Shown here: in pieces, positions 32,377 through 41,206 of the stretch
Layout: each line of letters opens with the position of its first letter
How positions within the stretch are numbered: the first letter of the stretch is position 1
DNA from: Chitinophagaceae bacterium
GTDB lineage: Bacteria > Bacteroidota > Bacteroidia > Chitinophagales > Chitinophagaceae
Direction of reading: 5' to 3'
Length of the DNA stretch: 64,000 nucleotides
Assembly: GCA_016722465.1 (NCBI GenBank)
Contig: JADKJC010000002.1
Coordinates: 882,501-946,500 of the forward strand
Notes under the pieces: generated by a model
Told to the model about the DNA's origin: nothing
The model's database searches: none
What the model saw: the letters and a program-made list of their open reading frames with translations, nothing else
Position numbers and translations under genes: made by a program

Positions 32377-33045
32377 TCACCCAAACAAATCGCCCTGCAC
32401 TGTTGATACCGGGAGGTTCTTAAATTCAAACCGCTTTACGATCTGGTATTTTTGTTCACCAACGGGGCGCCGCAACAGCAACATAGCGTCTGCAATAAAA
32501 CGCCCGGTGAAATGCAGGTGGCTGAATTCCTGCCAGCCCTGTTCGTATTGCCAGGGTTGTAGTTTTCTGGCAATCGTAAGGTGGGGTTCCATTATAAAAT
32601 GCGGTTTGTTGTCATTGTTGAGTTTCATCAGGCGCTGTGCCTCCGCCCTGATATTTTTTATGAGATTTTGAACAGGAACTTTACTGGTAACATTGATATA
32701 AATGGTATGCGAAGGAAAACTGCCGTAGTCTTTCATCTCCACTTTTATAGGCGGAAAGCCCATTGCCAGCACCTCCAGCCTGTTGATGAGCCGCTCTTCC
32801 ATCATACCATATTGCACAAAATTTACCAGTGTAAGATGCGGTTTGCCATAAATGGCGGATGCATTTTTATAAGCATCGAAAAAATGCTGCTTTACTTCCA
32901 TGATCTTATCTCTCAACGCTTCATGCGGATTGAGCACCAGCAGGTATTCATATATTTTATAACCGGGCATCACGCCGGAAAAGTCCCTTTCTTTTGGTTT
33001 GAAAACCGGTTTGTTTTTTATGAGTTGATTTTCCATGATGTGCAT
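32377..33045 (-). CDS. 2'-5' RNA ligase-type 2H phosphoesterase
   Basis: 222 residues with the two catalytic HxT motifs of the 2H superfamily, GKPHLTLVNF (about residue 68) and MEPHLTIARK (about residue 155). Members hydrolyse cyclic phosphates or 2'-5' bonds in RNA-type substrates. The N-terminal 30 residues are a Lys-rich extension. A Met at 33036 is an alternative start. It is divergent from umuD with an inverted-repeat operator between, and is upstream of the PA0069-type radical SAM gene on the same strand. Confidence 0.8.
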   Translation of the reverse strand: MHIMENQLIKNKPVFKPKERDFSGVMPGYKIYEYLLVLNPHEALRDKIMEVKQHFFDAYKNASAIYGKPHLTLVNFVQYGMMEERLINRLEVLAMGFPPIKVEMKDYGSFPSHTIYINVTSKVPVQNLIKNIRAEAQRLMKLNNDNKPHFIMEPHLTIARKLQPWQYEQGWQEFSHLHFTGRFIADAMLLLRRPVGEQKYQIVKRFEFKNLPVSTVQGDLFG

Positions 33046-33084
33046 TTTTAAATTTGGCGATACGAATTATTTTAGCATAAATTT

Positions 33085-33099
33085 ACTAAATAATTTAGT
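33085..33099. promoter_or_regulatory. Candidate SOS-type operator
   Basis: Perfect inverted repeat ACTAAAT-A-ATTTAGT in the 73-bp divergent promoter region, 20 bp before the umuD start. The repressor is not identified and no lexA is in the window. Confidence 0.4.
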
Positions 33100-33118
33100 T
33101 AACAGTCAAATAAATTTT

Positions 33119-33553
33119 ATGGAAGTGGAAAAATTTTCCGGCAGCAGCTATACAGGCAGTAAAAAATTCAGCCAGCAGGATGTGCCCCTGGCGAATGCCT
33201 CTGGTTTTGGCGCAGCGGCAGATGATTATATGGAACGGGGCATTGACCTGAATGAACAACTGATCCGCAACAAGCCGGCTACTTTTTTTATGAGGGTGAG
33301 CGGCAGCAGCATGGTCAATGCCGGCATTTTTGATGGCGACATTGTAATTGTAGACCGCAGCATCAAACCGGTGAATGGTAAAATTGTGATTGCAGTGATT
33401 GATGGTGAAATGCTGATACGGCGCTATGAAAAAACACTGAACCGGCTGCGGCTGGTACCGGAAACGAATAAGCTGTCGCCGATTGATGTGGGTGAGTTCA
33501 TGGATTTTAAAATTTGGGGGGTAGTGATGTATGCTATTAGGTCTCTGGCCTGA
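33119..33553 (+). CDS. umuD: UmuD-like S24 peptidase (Pol V subunit)
   Basis: 144 residues from the ATG at 33119. It lacks a DNA-binding domain, so it is UmuD rather than LexA. The self-cleavage region is ASGFGAAADDYMERGIDLNEQL, the catalytic serine lies in VSGSSMVNAGIFDGD and the lysine in GKIVIAVIDGEMLIRRYEK. RecA-stimulated cleavage of such proteins activates UmuC in translesion synthesis. The last codons and stop (SLA-TGA) fall inside a REP palindrome, so the C-terminus was remodelled by the insertion that separates umuD from umuC. Confidence 0.88.
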   Translation: MEVEKFSGSSYTGSKKFSQQDVPLANASGFGAAADDYMERGIDLNEQLIRNKPATFFMRVSGSSMVNAGIFDGDIVIVDRSIKPVNGKIVIAVIDGEMLIRRYEKTLNRLRLVPETNKLSPIDVGEFMDFKIWGVVMYAIRSLA

Positions 33554-33562
33554 AGGCCAGAG
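33543..33562. repeat. REP palindrome, umuD side
   Basis: CTCTGGCC-TGAA-GGCCAGAG; its loop supplies the umuD stop codon. It is followed by two GCCAGAGCAATTCA-type partial repeats. Confidence 0.65.
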
Positions 33563-33644
33563 CAATTCAGCCAGAGCAATTCAATCAGGGTCACTCGACC
33601 TGTACAATTCAATTCTGGAAATTATTCATTCAATCTTTTCAATC

Positions 33645-34079
33645 ATGCCATTCATTAAAATCTGGATTCATTTAGTGTGGGCTACTAAAAAAAGAGAACC
33701 GCTTTTAACAAAAGATATACGCCAACAGGTATTTAAGCATATCAGGGAAAATGGCCTGGCCAAAGGCATTCATGTAGATTTTGTAAATGGTTATGTTGAT
33801 CATGTGCATTGCCTTATTTCTCTGAATGCAGCCCAAACCATTGCCAAAATTTTGCAACTGCTGAAAGGCGAAAGCTCATTTTGGATCAACAAAAATAATT
33901 TGTGTAAAGAGCATTTTGAGTGGCAGGATGAATACTTTGCTGTATCGGTCAATGAATCTGGTGTAAATGCAGTAAGGGAGTATATTAAAAACCAGGAGGC
34001 GCATCATGCGAAGAAAACCTTTCAGAAAGAATATGACGAGTTTATGGAAAAATATGGATTTACATTGATGAAAGGCTAA
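33645..34079 (+). mobile_element. REP-associated tyrosine transposase (RAYT, IS200-like Y1)
   Basis: 144 residues from the ATG at 33645 (MPFIKIWIHLVWATKKREPL). Y1-transposase hallmarks: VDHVHCLISL (HUH-type His-x-His metal site) and the catalytic Tyr in AVREYIKNQEAHH. RAYTs are single-copy domesticated relatives of IS200 transposases that act on REP hairpins. Matching palindromes lie on both sides (33543, 34106, 34202). The element sits between umuD and umuC and has probably split that operon. Confidence 0.88.
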
Positions 34080-34105
34080 AGCCCTTTATCTTTTTTATTT
34101 ATTAT

Positions 34106-34125
34106 CCTCGCCCTGAAGGGCGAGG
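34106..34125. repeat. REP palindrome downstream of RAYT
   Basis: CCTCGCCC-TGAA-GGGCGAGG, same TGAA-loop design as the copy at 33543. Confidence 0.65.
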
Positions 34126-34201
34126 CATCAAAGAGAAACAATTCAATAAAAAGGTTCCTGGGACAGCATGAGTTGTTGTGTTGGTCAGGGCTTCTGAGTT
34201 G

Positions 34202-34257
34202 CTCCGGGCTTCAGCCCGGAGATAAATAATATAACATCAAACAAAGGGCTTTAGCCC
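34202..34257. repeat. REP palindromes before umuC
   Basis: CTCCGGGCTTCAGCCCGGAG (34202-34221) and GGGCTTTAGCCC (34246-34257). The latter abuts the umuC start; a related AAAGGCTAAAGCCC lies at the RAYT stop (34072-34085). Confidence 0.6.
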
Positions 34258-34263
34258 ATGCAC

Positions 34264-35526
34264 ATGAAAGCCATTGTAGATTGTAACAGTTTTTATTGCA
34301 GTTGCGAAAGGTTATTTCTTCCTCACCTGGATAAAAAACCAGTTGTTGTACTCAGCAACAATGATGGTTGCATCATATCACGAAGTGATGAAGCAAAAGC
34401 ATTTGGTGTAGAAATGGCAGGTCCTTATTTTTTAGCAAAGCCACTGATTGAAAAACATGATGTAGCAACTTTCTCCTCCAACTACAATTTATACGGCGAT
34501 CTCAGCTGGCGGGTGATGGAAACATTGCGGATGCTGGTAGGCAAAGAAAACGTAGAAGTATACTCTGTGGATGAAGCCTTTTTAAACCTGGATGAATTTG
34601 GCACTGGCAATTTGGAAGAAGCAGGCTTTAGAATAAGAGAAACAGTAGAACTCTGGACCGGCATTAAAGTTTCTGTAGGTGTGGCTCCCACTAAGGTATT
34701 ATCCAAAGTTGCCAATCACCTGGCAAAAAAAAATAAACTGGCAACTCAATGTGTGGTGGTATTGGATACAAAAGAAAAAATCGCAAAAGCTTTGCAGGAT
34801 ACACCGGTTGGCGAGGTATGGGGTGTAGGCAGGCAATATGCCCAAAAACTGGTAGAGATGAATGCCGTATTCACTGCTTATGACCTCACTAAAAAACAGA
34901 AGAATGGGCACATAAAAACTTAGGCGGTGTGGTGGGCGTGCGGTTGGCCTGCCAACGAAATGGAGGAGCAACTCACCGTAAAAAAAATGCTCGCTACTAC
35001 CAGGATGTTTGGCAGCCCGGTAAAAAACATCGGCGATATCAGGGAAGCCATCGCTACCTATACATCAAGAGCGGCAGAAAAATTAAGAAGGCAACAGAGT
35101 GCCGCCAGCATCATCAGTGTATTTGTAGTGCCGAAAGAACAAAACCACAATACCTATTTCAGGCATGGCCCTACACTCAGCAGTTATGTTACCTTACCAA
35201 TAGCTACCTCCTCCACCAATGAATTGATAAAACCTGCGGTGCAGCTGGTGGACAAACTGTATGAAAAAGGAAGGCTGTATAAAAAAGCCGGCGTAATGCT
35301 GAGCGGCCTGGTGCCCGATAGTACAATACAGGGCAATTTATTTATGCCGGAGAAACAAAATGGCAAACGCCTGCTGATGGACATGATCGACAATATCAAC
35401 TACAGCCAGCGGGATGATGTATTAAAATTTGCAGCCAGCGGCACCAAAAGAAACTGGAAGATGCGGATGGAAATGCGGAGTCCACGTTATACCTCAAGAT
35501 GGGAGGAATTGTTTGAAGTGCATTAA
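34264..35526 (+). pseudogene. umuC: UmuC-like Y-family DNA polymerase with frame disruptions
   Basis: Translesion polymerase of the UmuC/DinP family. From the ATG at 34264: MKAIVDCNSFYCSCERLF (first metal Asp), VVLSNNDGCIISRS, VYSVDEAFLNLD (catalytic D-E), VGVAPTKVLSKVANHLAKK. The frame then meets TAG at 34921. One extra A in the A6 run at 34891-34896 restores EEWAHKNLGGVVGVRL. The original frame resumes near 34950 and continues through KKMLATTRMFGSPV, TSRAAEKLRRQQSAASIISVFVV to 35526. The usual ELxG segment is not intact, so there may be a small deletion as well as a base-call error. UmuD is upstream, beyond the RAYT. Confidence 0.78.
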
Positions 35527-36440
35527 AATAAACTACCCTGTGTATCATTATCATTCCGAAACTTCGGCCTTATCAAATTCAACCCCATTGCCGCATTCAT
35601 CTTATCCACTAAATAAACAGTCAGCTCAGGTGAAGTGGCCTCATCATGCATGTGCATAAAAAAATACAGTTCTTCCAAACCATGCCGGAGCCAGTATTTC
35701 ATTCTTTCAACCCAGGCATCACACCTTGTATAATCTGATGTATGCAGGCTGTTGCCTACATAACGGATGAAAGCCTTTGGAACGGTTAAATGCATATGTG
35801 CACAATCCCTTCTGCCGGCAGTATCGGTAATGACAACGCCCATATTCAATCCTTTGAGTGTGCTGAACATTTCTTCCCGGACATCTTCTTTTTTAAACCA
35901 ATCAGGGTGGCGCACTTCCAGGAAGAACTGCAGATCGGTTGGCAATGTTTTTAAATAATCAAACAATTCTTCTTTTCTTTTAGGAGAAAACGTGTCACTT
36001 ACCTGCACGAAAATGGGGCCCAGATATTCTTCAAACGCAACAATTCCACGAAAAAATTCATTGGTAATAAACTGCTTATTGGATAAGCTGCCTCTGTGTG
36101 TTACACCCTGGTACATTTTAGGGCAAAACTTAAAATCTTTGGTGGCTGCTTTTGCTGTCCACTTTTTTATGCCGGTTTCTCCATATACTTTATAGTGTGT
36201 TGCATTCAACTCTATACTATTGTAATGCTGCACATAATGCTGCAGAAAATCCTTTTCTTTTGTTTTGGCTGGATAGATCTTCCCAATCCATTCTTCCCTG
36301 CCCCATTTGGCACAACCCAGGTATACTTTCGGATCTTTAGCCGGTTTTCCTTTTAATATAGCAGTGTTGAAAGCGGGCTCTGGGGGCAATGAAAAATCAA
36401 TGCTGTTTAATTCACGTTCCGGCACTCGTCCAAATTCCAT
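35523..36440 (-). CDS. DUF72 (YecE-like) protein
   Basis: 305 residues with DUF72 hallmarks: YLGCAKWGREEWIGKIYP, LQHYVQHYNSIELNATHY, FKFCPKMYQGVTH, FFLEVRHPDW and YFFMHMHDE. The fold is a TIM barrel with conserved acidic residues, and the reaction is unknown to me. The C-terminus extends with a roughly 25-residue tail. It overlaps the umuC 3' end by 4 bp on the opposite strand, and the lycopene cyclase gene lies 10 bp upstream of its start on the same strand. Confidence 0.88.
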   Translation of the reverse strand: MEFGRVPERELNSIDFSLPPEPAFNTAILKGKPAKDPKVYLGCAKWGREEWIGKIYPAKTKEKDFLQHYVQHYNSIELNATHYKVYGETGIKKWTAKAATKDFKFCPKMYQGVTHRGSLSNKQFITNEFFRGIVAFEEYLGPIFVQVSDTFSPKRKEELFDYLKTLPTDLQFFLEVRHPDWFKKEDVREEMFSTLKGLNMGVVITDTAGRRDCAHMHLTVPKAFIRYVGNSLHTSDYTRCDAWVERMKYWLRHGLEELYFFMHMHDEATSPELTVYLVDKMNAAMGLNLIRPKFRNDNDTQGSLF

Positions 36441-36450
36441 AACTGATCAT

Positions 36451-37182
36451 TTAAGCCTGCAATTTACGACTGCTGGTTTCAGGGTGGCTCTTTGTTCGCC
36501 TTTTACTTTTTAGTTTTTCATAGATGGCAACATTCATCATTACCAGCAGCATACCATAAAAAACATCTTCAAAAGGGATGGTAGATATCTTAAGGCCCAG
36601 GTTTTCGTTGTCATTATATAATACCACAGGAATAGAAGTCAGGTAGCCATTCACAATTAAAAACGGTATCAAAATGATTGAATACGAAATAATAAATGAT
36701 GTGGCATCAAAATGTTTGAAGAACTTACGGTTGGCATAAATGATGATGATAAAAATGCCTGCTAATATAAATGTCCATGAAGTGTACATTTTTTTGTAAA
36801 AAACAATGCCTGTTATAATCAAAACAATCGCCAATACCTTTAAGAAGGTATCGTCTTTGCGCTTTCTTTTAAGGTTGCGGAAATAAACCCTGATACATTC
36901 ATAAATGAATATGCAGCAGTAAGGCACTACAAAAAAGAAAAGCACTTCTTCAATTGGCAGATTGTATATTTTGATACCGGTGATACACTCAGGATTAAAA
37001 CTCCAGACTCCCTTTGATGTGAAATAGACATCCCACAAAATATAGATAGCCGCAGGCAGCAGCATGGCTTTAAAAACGTATTTCCATTTCCTGTAAAAAG
37101 CAACCTTGGAATCAAAACTCAGTGCAAGAGGGCCGAGTAAAGAGGCGATCAGTATGGCGAGGTATATCAGGTGTGTTTCCAA
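36451..37182 (-). CDS. crtYcd: Lycopene beta-cyclase, fused CrtYc-CrtYd membrane type
   Basis: 243 residues with about six membrane helices in two homologous halves. Each half has the acidic-aromatic signature of this cyclase family: YNLPIEEVLFFFVVPYCC in the first, ISTIPFEDVFYGML in the second. It converts psi ends of lycopene-type carotenoids to beta rings in the inner membrane. It lies about 7 kb from the main crt cluster, upstream of the DUF72 gene on the same strand. With CruF and CrtD present it would cyclise one end only. Confidence 0.88.
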   Translation of the reverse strand: METHLIYLAILIASLLGPLALSFDSKVAFYRKWKYVFKAMLLPAAIYILWDVYFTSKGVWSFNPECITGIKIYNLPIEEVLFFFVVPYCCIFIYECIRVYFRNLKRKRKDDTFLKVLAIVLIITGIVFYKKMYTSWTFILAGIFIIIIYANRKFFKHFDATSFIISYSIILIPFLIVNGYLTSIPVVLYNDNENLGLKISTIPFEDVFYGMLLVMMNVAIYEKLKSKRRTKSHPETSSRKLQA

Positions 37183-37393
37183 ATTGAAAAGTTAAAGGCA
37201 AAACCGTAAATATAAAAATATATAAAATCTGCTGAAAATAGCAATGCAGGGGTTGATAAAAAACAATTTACCAACGAACAGTCACGTACAAAGGTTGCCA
37301 GGTATGAATTTATTATACTGGTATCGGAGGTCAAATAAAGAAATACAACCCGAATTCTGTTATTTTTGTTCAACGCTCAACTAAAGAACAACA

Positions 37394-38548
37394 ATGAGTA
37401 ATCACTACTTAATTATCGGTGCTGGCTTTTCAGGTTGTGTACTGGCCCATCAACTAACATCAAAAACAGATTGTACAGTTGATATTTGGGATGAACGCAG
37501 TCATACAGGAGGCAACTGCCATACTCAGAGGGATGCCGCAACAGGCGTAATGGTTCATGAATACGGGCCACACATTTTTAACACCGACAAAAAAGAGATA
37601 TGGGATTTTGTGAACAGCTTTGTTGAGTTCAGGCCCTATATACACAGGGTAAAAGCAAAAAGTGGCGATAAGATATATTCACTACCTGTAAATCTGCATA
37701 CCATCAACCAGTTCTTTAATAGACACTTTACACCTGCTGAAGCAAAAGCTTTTTTAGAAACGCTTGCCGACAATAGCATTACAGAGCCGGGTAATTTTGA
37801 AGAGCAGGCTCTGAAATTCATCGGTAAAGAATTGTACAAGGCTTTCTTTTATGGCTACACGAAAAAACAGTGGGGTTGTGAGCCATCGGCATTACCTGCA
37901 TCTATTTTAAAAAGGATACCGGTACGGTATAATTATGATGATAATTATCACAACAATATCTACACCGGCATACCTGTAGACGGCTATACAGTCGTAATGG
38001 AAAAGATGGTTGCTCATCCCAACATAACCATTACACTCAATAAAAAATACGACAGTTTAGCCGATATAAGCAGGTACAACCATGTATTTTATACCGGTCC
38101 CATCGATGCATTTTTTGAGTATGAATTTGGCAGGCTTGGCTACAGGACCGTTGTTTTTGAAAAAGGTTATGCAGCAGGTGATTTCCAGGGAACCACACAA
38201 ATGAATTATTGCGATGCCGATATCCCCTATACAAGAATAACAGAGCACAAACACTTCACTCCCTGGGAGCAGCACGATAAAACCATTTACTTTACAGAAT
38301 ACAGCAAAGAAACCACCGAAACGGATGTTCCCTACTATCCCAAACGCCTGGCAGCAGATTTGGAGCTGCTGAAAAAATACAGGGCAAAGGCAGAAAAGCA
38401 AGATAAAGTTTCTTTTTTAGGCAGGCTTGCTACCTACCGGTACATGGACATGCACCATGTAATTGGAGAGGCATTGCAGTTTGCAGCTCAATTTATCATC
38501 GCTGCACAAAACAACCAGCCGGCACCATTATTCCCTAATGCAGAATGA
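37394..38548 (+). CDS. glf: UDP-galactopyranose mutase
   Basis: 384-residue FAD enzyme that converts UDP-galactopyranose to UDP-galactofuranose for surface glycans. Rossmann motif YLIIGAGFSGCVLAHQL at the start, then GGNCHTQRDAATGVMVHEYGPHIFNTD, FFYGYTKKQWGCEPSALP and YTRITEHKHF. Length and motifs are those of bacterial Glf. A GT2 glycosyltransferase, a multi-pass protein and AsnB follow, making a small galactofuranose-glycan locus. Confidence 0.93.
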   Translation: MSNHYLIIGAGFSGCVLAHQLTSKTDCTVDIWDERSHTGGNCHTQRDAATGVMVHEYGPHIFNTDKKEIWDFVNSFVEFRPYIHRVKAKSGDKIYSLPVNLHTINQFFNRHFTPAEAKAFLETLADNSITEPGNFEEQALKFIGKELYKAFFYGYTKKQWGCEPSALPASILKRIPVRYNYDDNYHNNIYTGIPVDGYTVVMEKMVAHPNITITLNKKYDSLADISRYNHVFYTGPIDAFFEYEFGRLGYRTVVFEKGYAAGDFQGTTQMNYCDADIPYTRITEHKHFTPWEQHDKTIYFTEYSKETTETDVPYYPKRLAADLELLKKYRAKAEKQDKVSFLGRLATYRYMDMHHVIGEALQFAAQFIIAAQNNQPAPLFPNAE

Positions 38549-38738
38549 TTTTAATTACAGCAATGCGTTTGTTTTATAGTACAATTCCGCCTTCTGTAAA
38601 AGCACATCCTCAGCTATTTATACAATAAAAGTATTTCACTCTTAATAGCAATTTCATTTTCGGAAAGGCAATAAGCCAATCTGTAATGCGTTATTGTATC
38701 AATATACTTATTCCGAACCTCCTGAAAACCGAACCCCT

Positions 38739-39731
38739 ATGGAAAAGGTAATTGCCGTTGTGGTAACCTACAACCGTTTAAACCTGCTCAAAGAGTGCAT
38801 TTCCGCACTCAGCAATCAAACACACAAGCCTGATGCCATCTTGGTTATTAATAATGGCAGCACCGATGATACCAGCCAATGGCTGCAAACCCGTCATGAC
38901 CTGTTGGTGATTACACAGGAAAATGTTGGCTCTGGTGGCGGGTTTGAATGTGGTATCAAATGGGCTTATAAAAATGGCTACTCATGGATATGGTGTATGG
39001 ACGATGATGGATACCCCAAACAGGATGCACTGGAAAAAATACTGGCGCCGGAATTAGACAGGCTATGCCTGCGCAACTGTGCCGTAATTAATAAAGGCGA
39101 TAAAAAAAGTTTTGTATGGAAAACAAAACATTTTAATACCATTGATGAAGTGGACTGCAATATCATTGAAGGCATTGGCCATCCTTTTAACGGAACGATG
39201 ATACACAGGAACATTGTGGAAAGAGTGGGTGTTCCAAAACAAAACCTTTTTTTATGGGGTGATGAAACTGAATACTATTACCGCATTACAAGAAAAAACA
39301 AAATCCCTGTTTGCACCATTGCGGAAAGTATACACTATCATCCTGCTGCCGCCTTTTCCTACAAAAAAGACTGGGACTATCTTAAAGCGTGGAAAATGTA
39401 TTTCTATATCCGCAACCGGTTTCATGTACACAGGGCTAAGTTCAATTATAAATTAATTGCCTGGGCAAACTACTGCTGCTTTTTAATTGCGATGGCAGGT
39501 GTCATCCTTATTTATCAAAAAACAGACAAAGCAAAAAAACTAAACTTTATGCTTTGGCCCGCAATGGATGCATTGAAAAATGATTTTAGTGCCGATCCTA
39601 CCATCATTTTATCGAGACTGGCGAGCAAAGCGGATAATATGAAAAGTATTACTGGTTTAAACCTAAGGCAAAACGTAACTTCATTAAGAAACTTTATTAC
39701 GCCGGTACGGCTTAGAAGAATTCCTGGTTAA
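38739..39731 (+). CDS. GT2 glycosyltransferase (GlfT-like)
   Basis: About 330 residues from the ATG at 38739 (MEKVIAVVVTYNRLNLLKEC). GT-A fold motifs: INNGSTDDTSQWL, NVGSGGGFECGIKWA, and the metal-binding WMDDDGYP (DDD), then FFLWGDETEYYYR for the acceptor site, with a hydrophobic segment near the C-terminus (ANYCCFLIAMAGVILIY). The double-D and WGDE layout resembles galactofuranosyl- and rhamnosyltransferases. Adjacent glf supports galactofuranose as donor (inference). Confidence 0.85.
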   Translation: MEKVIAVVVTYNRLNLLKECISALSNQTHKPDAILVINNGSTDDTSQWLQTRHDLLVITQENVGSGGGFECGIKWAYKNGYSWIWCMDDDGYPKQDALEKILAPELDRLCLRNCAVINKGDKKSFVWKTKHFNTIDEVDCNIIEGIGHPFNGTMIHRNIVERVGVPKQNLFLWGDETEYYYRITRKNKIPVCTIAESIHYHPAAAFSYKKDWDYLKAWKMYFYIRNRFHVHRAKFNYKLIAWANYCCFLIAMAGVILIYQKTDKAKKLNFMLWPAMDALKNDFSADPTIILSRLASKADNMKSITGLNLRQNVTSLRNFITPVRLRRIPG

Positions 39732-39739
39732 CAGGGCTT

Positions 39740-41089
39740 TTAACTCACAGCAGGTTCACCTGTTTCTTTTAAGACAGCCTTTTGTAATTTTTTCTTATGT
39801 CTTTCCAGTATCAATACAAGCCCGATTAAATAAAAAGGCATGCAGGGTATCTTATACCTTACCAGCGTTCCGAAATTAAGTGTGGTAACTCCCACAAATA
39901 AGGCAAATATTATTGCAAACAGCAGGCAGTACATAATCATAGGGTCTTTTATGATACTGCCAAAAAAAAAGAATGGGCCAGCCCTTAAAAAAACATACAA
40001 AGTAAACAACATCAGTGCAAGGCTTTCCAGTGAAGACATTAAAGTAGAGACTTTTTTAGACTCCCATAAATAGGGTCTGTATAATGTTGCCGCAATACCT
40101 GCGGGTGCAATCTTTAAAAACCCGGCCGGTGTGCCATCGAATTCCCCGATTGAAAAAGAAGATTCAGCAAGATCTGCAATACGCATAAAGCTCTGCTGTG
40201 TGGTTTGAACAGACTCTGTCAGTTTGGTCACAGCAAAATTCCCCATCTCTTCCTGTAATCTTTCTCCCACTAAAAAACTACCTCCTGCAATAGTTATTAC
40301 AATCAGGAACAATAAAACCAATCTTACAAAAGGGCGTTTGATGTTTTTAAGATTGGTAAGTATTACATACAACATGAAAAAAGGGAGGTAAGATGCAAGG
40401 ATATATGCTTTTACCACCGCCAGTACAGCGGCAGAGATGATGACAACAATACTGTTCTTAATAATAGATTCCCTTTGTATAAATATTTTATACATCGAAT
40501 AGGTAAACCACCCAAGCATACCGGTACACAGAGGGTCCTTTAAAATTCCTGAACTCCAGAAAACAAAATTGGGGAGATAAAGAACAGCGATGGCCAGCTG
40601 CTTGTGCAGGTGTGGATACTGTTCGTAAAAAAACTTGTACAGCCGCCACACACCGCTAAAGGAAATCATGGAAAAAAAAAGGGTGATAACACTATAACTG
40701 CCAAAACTCACAAATGAAAGCACGGTTACCAGCCTTGCAACAAAAAAATTGCTTTCACTGGAAAAATAACCTTTATTAAAAGTATCAGCCAGCAGGTTAG
40801 GATCAAAATCCTTTCCTGAAATAAACAACAATTTGATATTGGTAAAATCTTTAAGGATTAGTTTTGCTATATTGATCCCTTCGGGATAATAGAGATAAGT
40901 AGAGTCTACCTTGGCAAGAAAGGTACTGAATATGATATAGGCAAGGGCACTAAAGACTTTTATCCAGAAACCATTGCGGTGATACTTCTTAAGTACAGGG
41001 TCTTTAATTCTTTTTCGCCTGGCAGCAAACAATAATGCAAACAAAGCAACATACAGTGGAAACAATATGATATCAATTAAACCACTCAT
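39740..41089 (-). CDS. Multi-pass membrane protein of the glycan locus
   Basis: 449 residues with about ten hydrophobic helices and short loops containing FSSGILKDPLCTGMLGWFTYSMYKIF and a roughly 60-residue acidic periplasmic loop. The layout and context (between GT2 and asnB genes) suggest an O-antigen-polymerase or EpsG-like protein, but I see no family-defining motif. It is on the opposite strand to its neighbours. Function is uncertain. Confidence 0.6.
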   Translation of the reverse strand: MSGLIDIILFPLYVALFALLFAARRKRIKDPVLKKYHRNGFWIKVFSALAYIIFSTFLAKVDSTYLYYPEGINIAKLILKDFTNIKLLFISGKDFDPNLLADTFNKGYFSSESNFFVARLVTVLSFVSFGSYSVITLFFSMISFSGVWRLYKFFYEQYPHLHKQLAIAVLYLPNFVFWSSGILKDPLCTGMLGWFTYSMYKIFIQRESIIKNSIVVIISAAVLAVVKAYILASYLPFFMLYVILTNLKNIKRPFVRLVLLFLIVITIAGGSFLVGERLQEEMGNFAVTKLTESVQTTQQSFMRIADLAESSFSIGEFDGTPAGFLKIAPAGIAATLYRPYLWESKKVSTLMSSLESLALMLFTLYVFLRAGPFFFFGSIIKDPMIMYCLLFAIIFALFVGVTTLNFGTLVRYKIPCMPFYLIGLVLILERHKKKLQKAVLKETGEPAVS

Positions 41090-41206
41090 CTTTTTTTTAA
41101 TGTTATTGCTGCTTTTATTCTTCAGTATCCGGCAAATTTATCTTAAAATATCAATTGCCTTTTAATAATATACAGTTATTTTGCCTCAGTTAATATTTTC
41201 TATTTT

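Noticed and set aside
33035..33118. Longer N-terminus for UmuD giving a LexA-like DNA-binding domain
   Set aside because: The extra 28 codons show no HTH, and they run through the promoter and inverted-repeat operator.
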